This document shows, one piece after another, positions 37,007 through 49,000 of a stretch of 64,000 bases of DNA. A model generated the notes under the pieces. The model saw only the letters and a list, made by a program, of their open reading frames with translations. It made no database searches and was not told the DNA's origin. The position numbers and the translations under genes are program-made. Position 1 is the first letter of the stretch, and every line of letters starts with the position of its first letter. The DNA is from Tubiluchus corallicola (lineage: Eukaryota > Priapulida > Priapulimorpha > Priapulimorphida > Tubiluchidae), in the NCBI GenBank assembly GCA_030141605.1, contig JAQGDQ010000120.1, forward strand, positions 372,001 to 436,000. The letters run 5' to 3'.

Positions 37007-40000
37007 CTGATGTTTTAATGGATGATACTGCAAGACAGAGATAGATTAATGGCAGTTACAGATATTTTTGTGTGTTTCTCCTGTTGCGTGGCAGATCAAC
37101 CACAAGTAACGCCGGTAGGTTTGCACATTTTTTCTAAATTACAAACAGAAAAGGGGTGAGTAACAGCATTCTTAGTTTTGCTAAACTTTTGCTGTATTGC
37201 TCCATCTGATGAGATAGTCATGCAAACAATCTTTCACCAATGCTCCTAATTTTAAAAACGGGATTTAATAAATCTGGCAGCTAGGGCAGCTATATTGCTG
37301 TAAGTATTAATATTGAGGAGTGAAAGTCTGTGCTCTTTAGGTAACAGTTTATGAACTAAGTTGTGATCCAGAATTGACCATTGCTGGCTTTTCTGGTCAT
37401 ACTAGTTTTTCCTAATGTATTGTACACATGCATGCATTTATAGCATTCCTTAGAACATTGCCCATCATGTAATGTGGTATAAAGTAAATGACTACTAATA
37501 TCAATTATGCTTGTCTTCAAGCTGCAGTTTACATAATAAATAAGCTGTACTTAAAGCAGCAAAATTAGTTGATATTACAAGCATGTACATCATCTGTATA
37601 GGATGTAAAATAATTTTTTGCTCAATAAAAGCTAAATTGAACTGGATTAGTTAACAGGAATTAATTTTAATGCCGAGTGTAATGAGTGTCATGCTAAAAT
37701 TTTAAATGATCTATTCCAAAATTTCACATTTGTCACATGTTAAAAACAAGTTCGTCATGTTTTATTTGTGAAACTGAGTGACTGATATCAATGTTACGAG
37801 AATAGCTTCCAAAAGGTATTTTAATTTGCAATAACAGCAGTATCTCTGTGATGAAAATGGTTGTATTGCATATTAGATACCGTACACTTTTCTTGATAAA
37901 AAGTAATAATAAAAACTTTAATATAATTGTTATAATATTCTATGTATTATATGTGTAATTGTATGTATATATTTATTATGTAATTATAATGGTGTTTTTT
38001 CTAGCAAATCTAAAAATGAAAAGCGTAACAACAGCATAATTGCTGCAAATATTGAAAATGATAGGACTTTCTGGTTGAAAAGTGGTTTTTCTTAGCCTAT
38101 TAGCTTATATTTTTATGTCTTTTTGCCCATTTTATTTCATTTATAAAGTGGCTTTGCTCACACAACTTGTTCATAAATATTCATAAAATTAAACTTATGG
38201 AAAAAATTGCAAATGTAACTGAAAAATTTAATCATTATTACGTTAGTTACGAGTTAGTACGAGAAATACATTTTATCATTTGAAACTCAATTTTGCCCTT
38301 TTAGGTTCACTGTAGAAAATCTTATACAGAAACATCAATAATTATAAATAATTTTCATTTCTGGATTCCACTTAATCTGTCACAGTAAATTCCATGTGTG
38401 TGTGTATGTGTGTTTGCGTGCGTGTGTATGTTTAATGTGTATCATTATTCTTAGCATTCATAATTATCTCAGAACAGTGATTCCCATCTAAGCTTTTTTA
38501 AAAAAGCTGGAGTTATTTTATAAACCGCTTTAGTTTTGTGTACATTTGTAATTTTACATACTGCTGAAAAAGTATAAAAGTACTTTTAAATCATGCTGAT
38601 TTAGGTCTTTGTAATGTTCCAGAGGCGGCGAATAGACAGGTCACAAATTGGACTTCCAACAAACTTTCAACATGTAGGACATGTGGGTTCAGGTGATTTA
38701 CTGCAACCAAACAGTCATGTAAGTTTGACTGCTTGTTTACATGCACTTAAATTTGTTTGTTTGTGTCAAGTGTGCAGTTATTGCAGTAGTTTTGTGTGAG
38801 TAATTGAGTGATAAATATGGTATAGTTGTCAGGTAACTTTACGATAATAGTGCTACTATAACTTCGAGAAAATTATACTGATGCTAGTAATGTTCAAACC
38901 ACATGAATTTAGCTCATTTTTGATTTGGTGTTTGAAAGGAAAAATGACAGTTTGACTGAATTTCAAAATGTTATTAAAAACATCACTTTCATTATGAAAT
39001 TTTTTGATTCTGTAATATGTCCAGTGAGTTAGTAATCAGTGTAAAAAATTCCATTTTTTTACAGTTCATGTGCATTTGCCTAAACAAGATTTTTTTACCA
39101 TAACTTTTTGGAAAACTGGTGCTAGTACTTGCTTTGGTTAAATAATAAATTTAACTTTTAAAGTCATTCTAATACATTAATGTGACTTGTGTCATATTTG
39201 GTATTTCTAATTATAAACATCTGAAGTAAAATACTTCTAAAATACGCTTTGTACAAATCTGAGACACAAAAACATGCTTTAATGTCACATATTTATACAT
39301 CATACAATTACTGAAATCGTATCTCACTGATAGGATTAAGACTTTTTTATATGAAAGGAATGTGCACATCAAGGTCAAATAACTATACTTCTCAGAAATA
39401 CTGTTGTAAGATTGGTCTGGCACAGGGGTCAGTCATCTCCCCGGTGCTATTCAACTTTTATGTGTCAGACATGTTTGACGAAATCTTAGCAATATCAAAT
39501 ACTAATAATTTTAAATATACAGATGATGGAACAATACTTGTAGCTTGCTCTTCCGAAAATGAAACGCCTAGAACTAGTCAGCTGTGCTGTGATACTAAAA
39601 TGCTCGCAAGGAAAAACTGAAATAATTCCATTTGGCTTTCATAATTTAAATGACTGCTTAAAATTTGGAAATGATGACCTTAGTTACGTGCAAAGTAGTA
39701 AAGTTTTAGGAGTTACAATCGACAGTAATTTGTCATTTGAAAATCATGTAAGTAATGTTAGAAGACCAGCTTGGTATAGGTGAATGTCAATTAAGTGTAA
39801 GAGCATGCTGTATAAAGGTTTCAGTCTCAATGTTATCATTGCTCTATTTAAGACTTTAGTTTTGCCAATTATAATGTGTGCTGCTCCTGCCTGGATGGTA
39901 AGAAAGCACTCATTGTTTGACGATCTGTTGTATGACATTATGAAAACTGCTACTGGTTGTCACTTTCACCCCTCAAAAGTCAAATTAGAGTTAATTTGTG

Positions 40001-41360
40001 GACTACCCCCACTTGATATTATGTTTAAGGGAATCACAGTAAAATTTATGCTAAAATCTCTAGCAATGTCGGATTCAGATTTAGTCAAAAGTCATATAAT
40101 AGAGATTAGTCGTGATCCCACAATCGGTCATAGACATTTCATTTGAGAATTACTGGCTTCTGCAGGTCAATATTTAAAATTATGTAAAAATTATAACTCA
40201 CGCTCTACTGATTATGGTAATATACCGCTAAATATCCTTGAGTACAAAAAACAGGATATTGAGCATTTTATATTGCACCTATGGAAAAATAGATGCCGTA
40301 CTTGCTACCAATGCCAGGAGTTATCTATTCTTCCTGAAAATGTATTTTTAATTCCACTAGACCTTCCTTTTCATACAGGTAGCAGAACTCTAGAAAAACT
40401 ATCTTGTAGCATTTTACTAGGACAAGACAGGGACCTCTATAACTAAAGTTATTAGTTATTATTAAGGTCTTTAGTTATAGAGGTCCTTGGACAAGGTAAC
40501 TTTAAAGATTTTCTTTTTAAAATTGGATACATACATGAAAATGCCTGTATATGTTAAGAGGAAGCACAAACAGTTGAACATTTGCTTTTTAATTGTACTC
40601 TGGTTGATGAAAATGAAAGGTTAATGCTCGCAGATATCCTACAATCTCAGAACATTAGTAAAATTTTTACCTCTCGTGACAAAAACCTGCCAGATGCTTT
40701 TACTGAGTTAGTCTGTGATCAATGTTGCAAACTTTAGTATAAAATATTAAACTTTGCATAACAGAACAAATTTGTAGACATCTAATTTTTCTGTTTCTAG
40801 TCACTTTTAAATTGTACAGGTCGTTTTGTGGAAACTGGTGCTATTTGATTTTAGTTGTTCTTTTATATTATTTTGAGGTACGAAATCCGTGAATTATTGG
40901 TATATAAAAGCCTTATGAATGTAACAGCTATTTTTATTTACAAAAGTTTTTTTAACCATACCCTGCAAATAGAGGGACACTGTATGTATATTATGTAAAT
41001 ATTTGTACATGTGTATAATTTTAAATTTTAAATAAAGAATAATAATAATAGTAATATCTCACCGATGTTTTTATTGCCATGCACAAAATTGCTGATAGGA
41101 ATTTTCCAATTGTCTGATGATATTTATACATTGATGGCTTGCATGTACTATAACTCAGTCTACACGTTTATCAGTTTACCTTGTCATTGTAGTAAAACTA
41201 TGTAAGTTTGCTTTTAAAATATCAGTAATGTTTGACATTTTTGTTTGCATACATACAGTTAACATCTGTACAGCACCAAATGAGGACAAAGGGTGGTTAT
41301 GAACACGCATGTCCAGTAAATATAGAAATGAAAGTGAAAGACTTGAAATCACCAGGGTAG
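37007..41360 (+). CDS. CDC42SE: CDC42 small effector protein (CDC42SE/SPEC family)
   Basis: Coding model: join 37049-37114, 38623-38718, 41259-41360, giving 87 residues (vertebrate members are about 79 to 84). All junctions are phase 0 with GT..AG. These small adaptors bind active Cdc42 at the plasma membrane and influence actin-based signalling. Visible: an N-terminal membrane-anchoring Cys cluster ([12 protein letters not shown], like the palmitoylated CCIAEQPQ of vertebrates), then a basic RRRIDRS block and a CRIB motif [17 protein letters not shown] with the expected F-x-H-x2-H-V-G core, then a tail with [10 protein letters not shown] and [10 protein letters not shown] matching the family C-terminus. 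The stop is TAG at 41358-41360. The feature start includes 42 bases of 5'UTR after an acceptor at 37001-37006; this leader contains two short upstream ATG frames. The further 5' exon and promoter are not identified. Vertebrates have paralogues SE1 and SE2; I cannot say which is closer. Confidence 0.9.
37049..37114 (+). CDS. CDC42SE: CDC42SE coding exon 1
   Basis: Contains 22 codons, [20 protein letters not shown] plus TP, ending at donor gtaggt. The Cys cluster corresponds to the palmitoylated N-terminus of the family. The Met chosen follows two very short upstream frames (ATG at 37010 and 37018), both closed before or just upstream of it. Confidence 0.88.
38395..38432 (+). repeat. (TG)n microsatellite
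   Basis: Imperfect TG run, about 190 bases upstream of CDC42SE coding exon 2. Confidence 0.8.
38623..38718 (+). CDS. CDC42SE: CDC42SE coding exon 2 (CRIB motif)
   Basis: Contains 32 codons between acceptor gttccag and donor gtaagt. It carries the Cdc42-binding CRIB core with Ile, Pro, Phe, two His, Val and Gly at the consensus positions. Confidence 0.92.
39340..41052 (+). mobile_element. 5'-truncated, decayed non-LTR (LINE) retrotransposon in CDC42SE intron
   Basis: A reverse-transcriptase relic in sense orientation. Visible in order: an RT block with [18 protein letters not shown], the catalytic-site variant YTDD (usual YADD), a thumb-like stretch with [18 protein letters not shown], a C-terminal segment with [17 protein letters not shown], and a zinc-knuckle-like pattern C-x-C ... 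H-x4-C near 40550-40600. One frameshift lies between about 39559 and 39620. Stops include TGA at 39781 and 40144 and a TAA at about 40558. The frame ends at TAG 40735-40737. The 3' end has AATAAA and an (AAT)n tail near 41030-41052, typical of LINE insertions. The N-terminal endonuclease and early RT are missing. Layout fits a Jockey/CR1/I-like clade; I cannot assign the clade. Confidence 0.85.
40427..40488. mobile_element. 62-bp palindromic mini-insertion nested in the LINE
   Basis: Flanked by direct repeats GGACAAG at 40420-40426 and 40489-40495. The arms GGACCTCTATAACTAAAG (40431-40448) and CTTTAGTTATAGAGGTCC (40469-40486) are perfect reverse complements over 18 bases. Insert plus one direct repeat is 69 bases, and without them the host reading frame continues uninterrupted. 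This shows the segment inserted after the LINE did and made a 7-base target duplication. Confidence 0.8.
41259..41360 (+). CDS. CDC42SE: CDC42SE terminal coding exon 3
   Basis: Acceptor catacag, then 33 codons and [17 protein letters not shown] and the NIEM segment match the conserved family tail. An AATAAA follows about 50 bases later, at 41411. Confidence 0.88.
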   Translation, partial: LTSVQHQMRTKGGYEHACPVNIEMKVKDLKSPG

Positions 41361-41410
41361 GTAAGAAATTTCTGCTAGTTTTTCTTTTTTATGTTTTTGT
41401 TTTCATGGGA

Positions 41411-41416
41411 AATAAA
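41411..41416 (+). promoter_or_regulatory. Candidate polyadenylation signal of CDC42SE
   Basis: AATAAA lies 50 bases after the CDC42SE stop codon on the sense strand. It would give a very short 3'UTR; longer forms using later signals are possible. Confidence 0.4.
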
Positions 41417-41939
41417 CACACAAGTGTATCTACTGTTGAAACTGCATGACATATCTACATTTTGTTACTAATAATTTAATTTTTAGGCACAATGCTGATC
41501 ACAAATCCTGAAGACATTGTTTTTAATTTAGTTCAGGAGTCCTCATTTTTAGGCCTAAAATTTGAAGACATTTATATCATTTGGCGCTACCTACTCATAT
41601 AAATTTTTATTCTATTGTCTGATGCCAAGTTAAGCTTTCAAGTGAACATTTTACTAATACCAAGTGTTTATCACTGACAGAATGGGAAAGATTCTCATAC
41701 CAAAGTTCTTTCTTGAACTACATTATCTTTCTTTGTTTATTCAGTTCCCGTAGAAGTGTTCAAACCTACGGAGAAGTTAAGGAAATAATCTCGACGTATT
41801 AAACAATGTTGACATATTAAACACAAACACAAATCTTTTCCTTTAAGGTGTCAAACTGATTTGCGATGTGTTGATGCGTAAAAGAAATGCCAATAATGCA
41901 TTTCCACTCGCCTCTCCTGCATGGTAGGTGCTTGTTGGG

Positions 41940-42260
41940 CTAGGACATGTATTTCTTTAACTTATCCAGTACAATTTCTGGACAAAGGGATTCTAACATT
42001 TTGATTCTTTTAATATTTATTAAGGAGCTGGCCTTTAATATTTTAATAATTTTATCATTCTTATTTTTCCACATGTTAGTGTATATATAATTCATTGCTA
42101 CTGTGTTATTTTCCAGATTGTAGTTGCCTGAAAGTGATTTTACTTTGAGTGGTGCTTTACTGTCTATCAACTCAGTGATGCTATCATCAACTTTCATTTT
42201 ATAAACATTGTCTGTGATGTCAATTTTGTCTACAGATCTACGTCTACCATGTAAGCTTTC
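41940..42260 (-). pseudogene. Decayed open frame of unknown origin
   Basis: Minus-strand frame of about 105 codons ending in KKYMS and TAG, just downstream of CDC42SE on the opposite strand. It includes GRRRSVDKIDITDN, IDSKAPLKVKSLSGNYNLEN and LINIKRIKMLESLCPEIVLD. One in-frame TAA lies upstream, near 42268, with a further open stretch beyond it. Composition is protein-like (Lys, Asp, Leu rich). It could be the C-terminus of a transposon ORF or an unrecognised terminal exon. Confidence 0.4.
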
Positions 42261-42290
42261 ATCGACTTACAAGTCTTTGTAACCAGCATC

Positions 42291-45200
42291 TTTAAATTGT
42301 TTTTTTTAACATTTTTAATTTGAACATGCAGAGCTTTAATTAAACATTAGTCTAAATTTTCACTTTCTTTGTCTCTCGATTATGTATTTTTAAATAATTT
42401 GTCATTTGAACGCGTAAGAGTTTTAACTGGAAATCAGTTTAGACCTTCAATCTCTGAGTCTCTCTATGGGGGAGGGGTCTGCAAGATCTTTTGTTATGAA
42501 TAAGGATTTGTAAAAATATTAATGAGAACCTTAACAATAACAATGTCTGTTTGTGGCATTTACTGCAGGTGTCGATTGTAATAAATTTAAAATGTTATGA
42601 AAATTAAGTGTCTTGAAAAAGTAAACAAACGATTATGTTTCATTTAATAACTTAACTAATTAACAGATTTTCAAGAGATGTACAACTTTTATATCACCGA
42701 CCCCTAATCATTTTTTAGGACAAAACAGAGTATAATTGATGTACACTTGTAGTATTTTTATAAATTGATGTTTTTAGCATAATTTCATTTTTCAAAGTTC
42801 CCGTGAAATTATGTTTCATATTTTTTAAATTGTTTTCTAAAGTGGCACCATGTCAATTTAATTTATCAAACTTATTACTGGAAATATTTTACGGCTATAT
42901 CTGCATGCGGTTATTAGGTTAAGTTAAGACTACGAGGAAGAATAATTAAATTTTTTGTTTTTACAACATTTCATGTAGTATCAGGGTTTAAACGCATTCC
43001 TTAAATAAGATGGTTCACTATTTTTGCATTGCATATTAATATATCATATATGTCACTTCATTTGTGTTAGATTTTAATGAAAATGATTTAGCATTTATTT
43101 ACTAGCAGCTTGACATTGATATCTAGTGACAAAATAATATTATTTTAATACTTACTTTTATTTACATGCTTGGCTAACATGTAATACAGAGATATGGATA
43201 ACAATATTCTTTTAGATCATGCACAATACTAATGACTACAAAAATGTGTGCTTTGTGTTTTGTTTTAGTGAGACGTTTTCTGTAGTTATGAACCAAAAGT
43301 TTACAATATTATATCTAAGCAAGATGACAAAGTCTATAATAATTCTGAGTGGTTGTTAAAAATTTTTTTGCACACAAATTTCACTTATTTTAAATCATTT
43401 AACTGACCATTCAGATATGTGGCCAAAATATTCTCTGTGATTTGGTACAAAAAGAATGTGTCTTATGCGTTGAACTACTAAAGTTATGCTTGCAGAATTT
43501 TAGGGCACTTTAGAATTCAAAGAGAATTCCATTTAACACTTAGTTTTGTTTTTAATCTTGAACATTGGATTCTTTTATCAACAGCAAATTTGCCGGCTAA
43601 ACAATTATAAATGTGTAAAGCTCAATATACATCTGTATCTTTGAAATATTCGCAATTTTGTCCGTGATGCTGCAATGCTCAGAACGGCAACTACATTTTT
43701 TATTACATCTGGAAAAATTGCATCGAATTTAAGTAATGGTTAATAAAAGGCTATTATTAGCCTATGAATGAGATGTTCCATATACTGGTAATGTCTTTAT
43801 CTGTTGAAGATTTGTTATGTTTCTTCCACTAACTTTTATCGTAAGGTTTGTAATATCAACCTAGAGCACTCCTAGTTTGTTGTTAAATTATTGTCACAGC
43901 ATGTTTAGGTTGAAAGACTGCGCCATCTTGTGTGTAAATATGAAATTTGTAAATTAAATCACTGTACAGATGACTGCGCGTGGGCTTACTGCTTGGCAAA
44001 ATGGCAGCTTGTAGTGTCAGTTTAGTTTCTGGTGATAAAACCATTAAAATCCTTGATGTTTGATTGTTTTCATTTTTTTCAATTTCTATTTTATTTCCAA
44101 TATTATAAATGCATGCCATTGCTCGATAATAGCTATAAAAGTGGTCTTTGTTGCTAAAAAGATTTTGTTATGTTGCTTAACATTTTGTGTTGGCTCACTT
44201 TTTATAAAGCTTGCTTTTGATGTTTCATTTTATTCATTATTATGATCCCCAGACAAACATAGATTATTGTGAGTTTGCTTTTATGCATTTAGATCTTATG
44301 CTTCTCTTATGCTTTTCTACTGTAAATCGACATTTAGCCCAGCACTTGTAGTTGGCTGTTTTGTATTATATTATGTATACCTATAGAAAATAGAAATTGT
44401 AAATAGCGTTATTTTAAGATTAGACAACTGTGAGATTTATCTTGCACCAAATATTTTTTTCAGTTGCTAGGCTATTTCATTCTTAATTTGGGCACAGTTG
44501 TAGTAAATTTCTTTAACGTTTGACATTTTTTTATAAATTTTTAGTTTGGTTTTCAAAATTTCTTAAACTGGTACTAATTACAACCGAGACATATCATTTC
44601 TTAATAATGTATTACATTTCATTATGATGCCATATGGTATAATCCTTTTAGATGTAGCTGTGAAGGTTTTTTGTTAAACTGCGAATCTACACTGCAAATG
44701 TGTTGTTAGACTGATGACGAGTGTAAATTCTATTGAGTTATTCATTTTAAAAAATGAAAAGCTCATTTACATAAAATACCAGTGTGATTTGGCAAAATTA
44801 AATGAATTACATGTATCTCATATTTTTAGTCAAATTCCCATTGCATGTACCACAATAATAAGAGCTGTGGCAAGTCTTGCTTTACTGATCAGTTGCTGAA
44901 ACATATCCATTGCAGGATATCAAAATAATAGGAATCCTTATTGATTTTATAGCATCAGGATGCATATTTACCTATATGATATGCTTTTTGGTTGTTACCA
45001 ATGCTTTTACTATTTTATGACTATTTACACTTGACTAACATGGATTTACTAGTAAGTATAAGAATGAGAACTTTGAGTTACTTTGAACACAATTGCTCTT
45101 TACTAAATCTTTTGCAACTGTATAGATCAGCAATAATCCCACTTGATATTTTTTATTGAAAATAGCCTATAATGTGCATAATTATTTATTCATGATACGT

Positions 45201-46039
45201 TATTAAACTTGTTTATAGTAATAAATAAAAGTGATTATTTTGAAGATTGCAATACCTATTCTTGTAGTTATTTTTTCAACAATATTAAAACGTTGAATTT
45301 TCTTATATGTGTTTGCGCATTAATAATAATATTATTGAAATATTTAAGGCAAATGCTGTTGTTAAAATGAACAAAAAGCTTGTGGAAGTGTTCCACAAAA
45401 AACTAATAAATTAAAATGACTTAAAATTCTAAAAATTAAAGAATAGTGTGAAAGTTATCCAGTGATTGCAATAATTATAAGAGCAGATCTATTAATCACC
45501 AATTACATTGTATAAATTTAATCAGTGCAACATATCAAGTCTACTGTAAACTGCTAAAGATGTAAATGAAAGAGCAACAACTATCCCATGAAATTATTTG
45601 CTTCCGTGGTTTACACCAATGTAATTATGATGGAACGATTCAGTAAGACCAAAATGAAAAAAAACCTCAAAATTAACTCTCGCAACAATTAGCACACGAA
45701 AGTGATCGACAAGATGCTGTAACAAGTTTGTGAGGAATGGTGTGCTGATTCAAATCAACACATTAGAGAAAGAGAGAGAGAGCGTGTTAGTATACCGTTA
45801 GTTCCGGTTAAAATTTACTGACAACAGTCAAAGCGAACTCACCCAAAATGTCATCTTGTTTACACTACGGAGAAAATACGGGACGTGTACTGGATTTTCA
45901 TAATCCCTTTCATGAGTTTAAGATTTTGTCCACTAAGTGTACTTACACATATAACTTATATAGACTGTTTTGCTTTTATGTCATGAAAAACCGGAGTTTG
46001 GAGTTCCCTCATGCTAAAGAAAGCGCTTGGTCGGGGGCA
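42291..46039. other. Intergenic region upstream of fibrillarin, no gene recognised
   Basis: AT-rich, without recognisable exons. The last 200 bases or so should contain the fibrillarin promoter and 5'UTR, but I see no unambiguous TATA box or initiator. A short GA run lies at 45768-45783. Confidence 0.35.
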
Positions 46040-46058
46040 ATGAAAGGATACAAGGCAG
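46040..46058 (+). CDS. FBL: Fibrillarin exon 1 (start codon)
   Basis: ATG plus 16 bases encode MKGYKA, followed by donor gtaata. The leftover G joins GA of exon 2 in phase 1, giving MKGYKAGFSPRG. Known fibrillarins usually begin MKPGFSPRG or similar, so this leader is slightly longer. I saw no better-fitting ATG exon upstream of exon 2, but so short an exon cannot be proven by eye. A short upstream ATG frame (at 46011) overlaps the start. Confidence 0.6.
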
Positions 46059-49000
46059 GTAATATTAACGTTACAAAATTACCTCGGCCGTAGTTTGTGG
46101 TTTCTGACTGTATGACTGTTTGAATTAGGTAAGAAGTACACACCTTGTGTAAATGCAGAATTTAAGCCAAAAAACATTTGATTTCGCCGGATTTTACGTA
46201 GCACTATAAGTAAGGCTTAATTACAATTTATCACAACATAATTAGCTTGCTGTAAACAAAAAGGAGTTAATGGCAGTGGTATAATATATATATATTTATT
46301 CTTTTATGATACAGATTATTTACCGAATGCACCGTGCACGCTTATATCACCACTTACCATTCCAGTTTAGTGTCTAAGCTTTGTGAATAATGATTGAAGA
46401 TGAGAAGAGGGAAAACTGGAATTGATTGGATAAGGTATACTTTATCTTTGAGAAATGTTGCTGTAACAGTTGTGATTATGCGAATCACATGTATACAGCT
46501 TTTTTGGATCAAACTATGATAATAAGTCTATTATATCTGATAAAACCGTCTGTGCCAACTCAGTACTTTGGTCACTGTAACCATGGATTCGATCCTTGAT
46601 GTTTTTTAGTATTTTAGTTGAAAGATGACGCTGCTGTCATTAAGGATTTCGAGCATGCGCATTAAACCACATTAGCTACACGTGCAGAAATTGTGAATCG
46701 TTTCGAAAACTATTTTGGAAAATTGAGATAATTTTAGTTGCTTGATTTAATATTCTTTAATGAGATAAAGAAATACAAATAGCGCTCAAGTTGAGGGGAC
46801 ATCAAAGTTATTTACACCTTGGTAAATGGCCCCACCAGGTAATTCAAGTTGTACCAAGCATTCTTGAAACTAATTTTTTTGTTTGTAGCTTTCCATCTCG
46901 TCTGTACTGTAGTAATCCGCTTATAAAGAGTTCAGTGACCGCCAAAATTTGTTTATTATATACGGGTCTCTCTATAGGTGAGATTAATTCTTTAAGTGTA
47001 GAAATGGAAGGCTATAAGACAGACAGTGTTTTTAAGTAATGTACAACCAGAATACTTTTATGGTAACGAGGTGCTTAATCTGTTAAAAATACTGCTCGTT
47101 ATTTTTCAGTAACACTGTTAAGCAACCACGACTGGATGCTTGTTTATATTGTATTGTCCATCACAAATTTCAATTTATTTCCATGGTCCTGTGATTGTGT
47201 GTGTAGCAGCACTCATTAAGCTGAAACTGGAGTACAGTCAAACCTCATTATAAAGTCCCCAAACTCGCTTAACGCCAACATTTTTGCCGTCTCAGAGTAG
47301 GCGGTATAAAGAGGCTTGGCTGTATTGATCATCTAGACAGTTGATCGAGGTTAAGTGAAGCCAAAAAAGTTGCTGTAGTAACTGAGAAATTAAACTGCTT
47401 ATGGATGATCATAAACCAATTGGTCACCTCTGCTCATATTTATATGTATATTATGGACTAACTTCTTAACTACTGTATAAAGTTTATGAAGCTAAATAAA
47501 TTTACCATTACTATTACTAAATACTATTAATTGCAGCGTATAATATCCAATGCCTAGGCTTGTATAGTGATGGTACATGATTGTCGTGGAAAACACAAAC
47601 TAAATCAGCCACATATAAACTTAGTATGATTATTGATCTTTTTGTCAAATTATTTCTTAGATACTTTCATGTTCATAATGCTTACTACTCGCTTGCATAT
47701 CCTTACTTACAATATTGCATCCTGTGCGTCCTGCAAATTCAACAATTCCAGAAACCACTCATTAAAGTCCAACGTAAGATAGCGAAAGACATTTACCTTA
47801 TGCCGTGCTTATGCTACATCATAATAAGTAAAAATGAAACTACTAAAAGTTAGTGAAATCTGTGAATTACAGCTGGCCAAATTTATGTATTGTTACAAAA
47901 TTAAGAACTTGCATGAACTTTTCTGTCACTATTTTGCTGCTATAACTGAAATCCATAACCAGACAACTAAGCCATCTGTGGTTTATATTCTACATACAGA
48001 TTCTGTACTCATAGATTAAGTACTATTAAATGCAAAGCTGTTAAGTTCTGGAATTTGGCGAAAATTAATATCAGCGATTCTAACAGCATTTATATCTTGA
48101 TATCCAAGTTAAAAAAACACTTGCAGTTAACACACTCTGATTAATATTAATTTTTTGCACAGCTAGGCTTTGTTTTCATAAACCTTGTTACTCTACTAGA
48201 CATAAACTCTTTGCTGTAATAGTTTTTCGTGACCTACCTGTCGGACCTGTTAATAATGATTATTTTATAGTATACAAAAAGAGATCAATTAAAACTGAGT
48301 TGAAAGCCAGGGCATTTTCAACAAAGTTGCAAAGATAGTACAACCCGCGAATTTTAAAGGGTCACTTAAAAAGAGCAAATAAAAATTTAATAGGCTTGGT
48401 CTTTGGCCTAAATTTTTACTAACTATTAGTGTCTAGACTGTGTTATTTCTAGGATTAAAGTACATCATCCATGCAATAAATTTTTGCATACAAGTGTCAG
48501 CAAGTTCCTTTTGTAAACCTCTGCTCTCTGACGTGATTTATTCGTTTGTGATAACGTCTGCTGACAATTGAACGTGCTTTGTGTGGATGTTATGCGTGGT
48601 CAGTAAAATAACCCATGTGACTACCTTTTTACCATTGGTGATACAGCGCATGCTGCAAGCACATTTTTTTAGAACTTGCACACACAAAAAGAAATGAATT
48701 TGCATTGTAATAATGTTGCAAAAAATATTATTAAATTACACTTCATTGAACTCTGCACGTTTATTTAAAGTTTTAGAGCAGTAACTAATTTCCTTGCTTA
48801 CTTAATAATAAGTAATGAAAATAAGTTACACATGTTTTTTCGTATGCTCATCGTTTTTCGTAGAGATCTTTTTTCTACTTTGACTGCCAGTACCTGGGAT
48901 TCTTGCACTTGAAATGTAGTGGTTTGTGCGAAATTAAATGTCGTTATAAATGTGTTATTAACAAGAATTGGTTAAACTTCATAAGTAGAAAAACTAACTT

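Noticed and set aside
45848-46093. 81-codon frame covering fibrillarin exon 1
   Set aside because: The fibrillarin splice donor interrupts it; only the internal Met at 46040 has a sensible role.
46540-46625. tRNA-like GGATTCGATCC motif
   Set aside because: No cloverleaf could be drawn and no matching A box at proper spacing.
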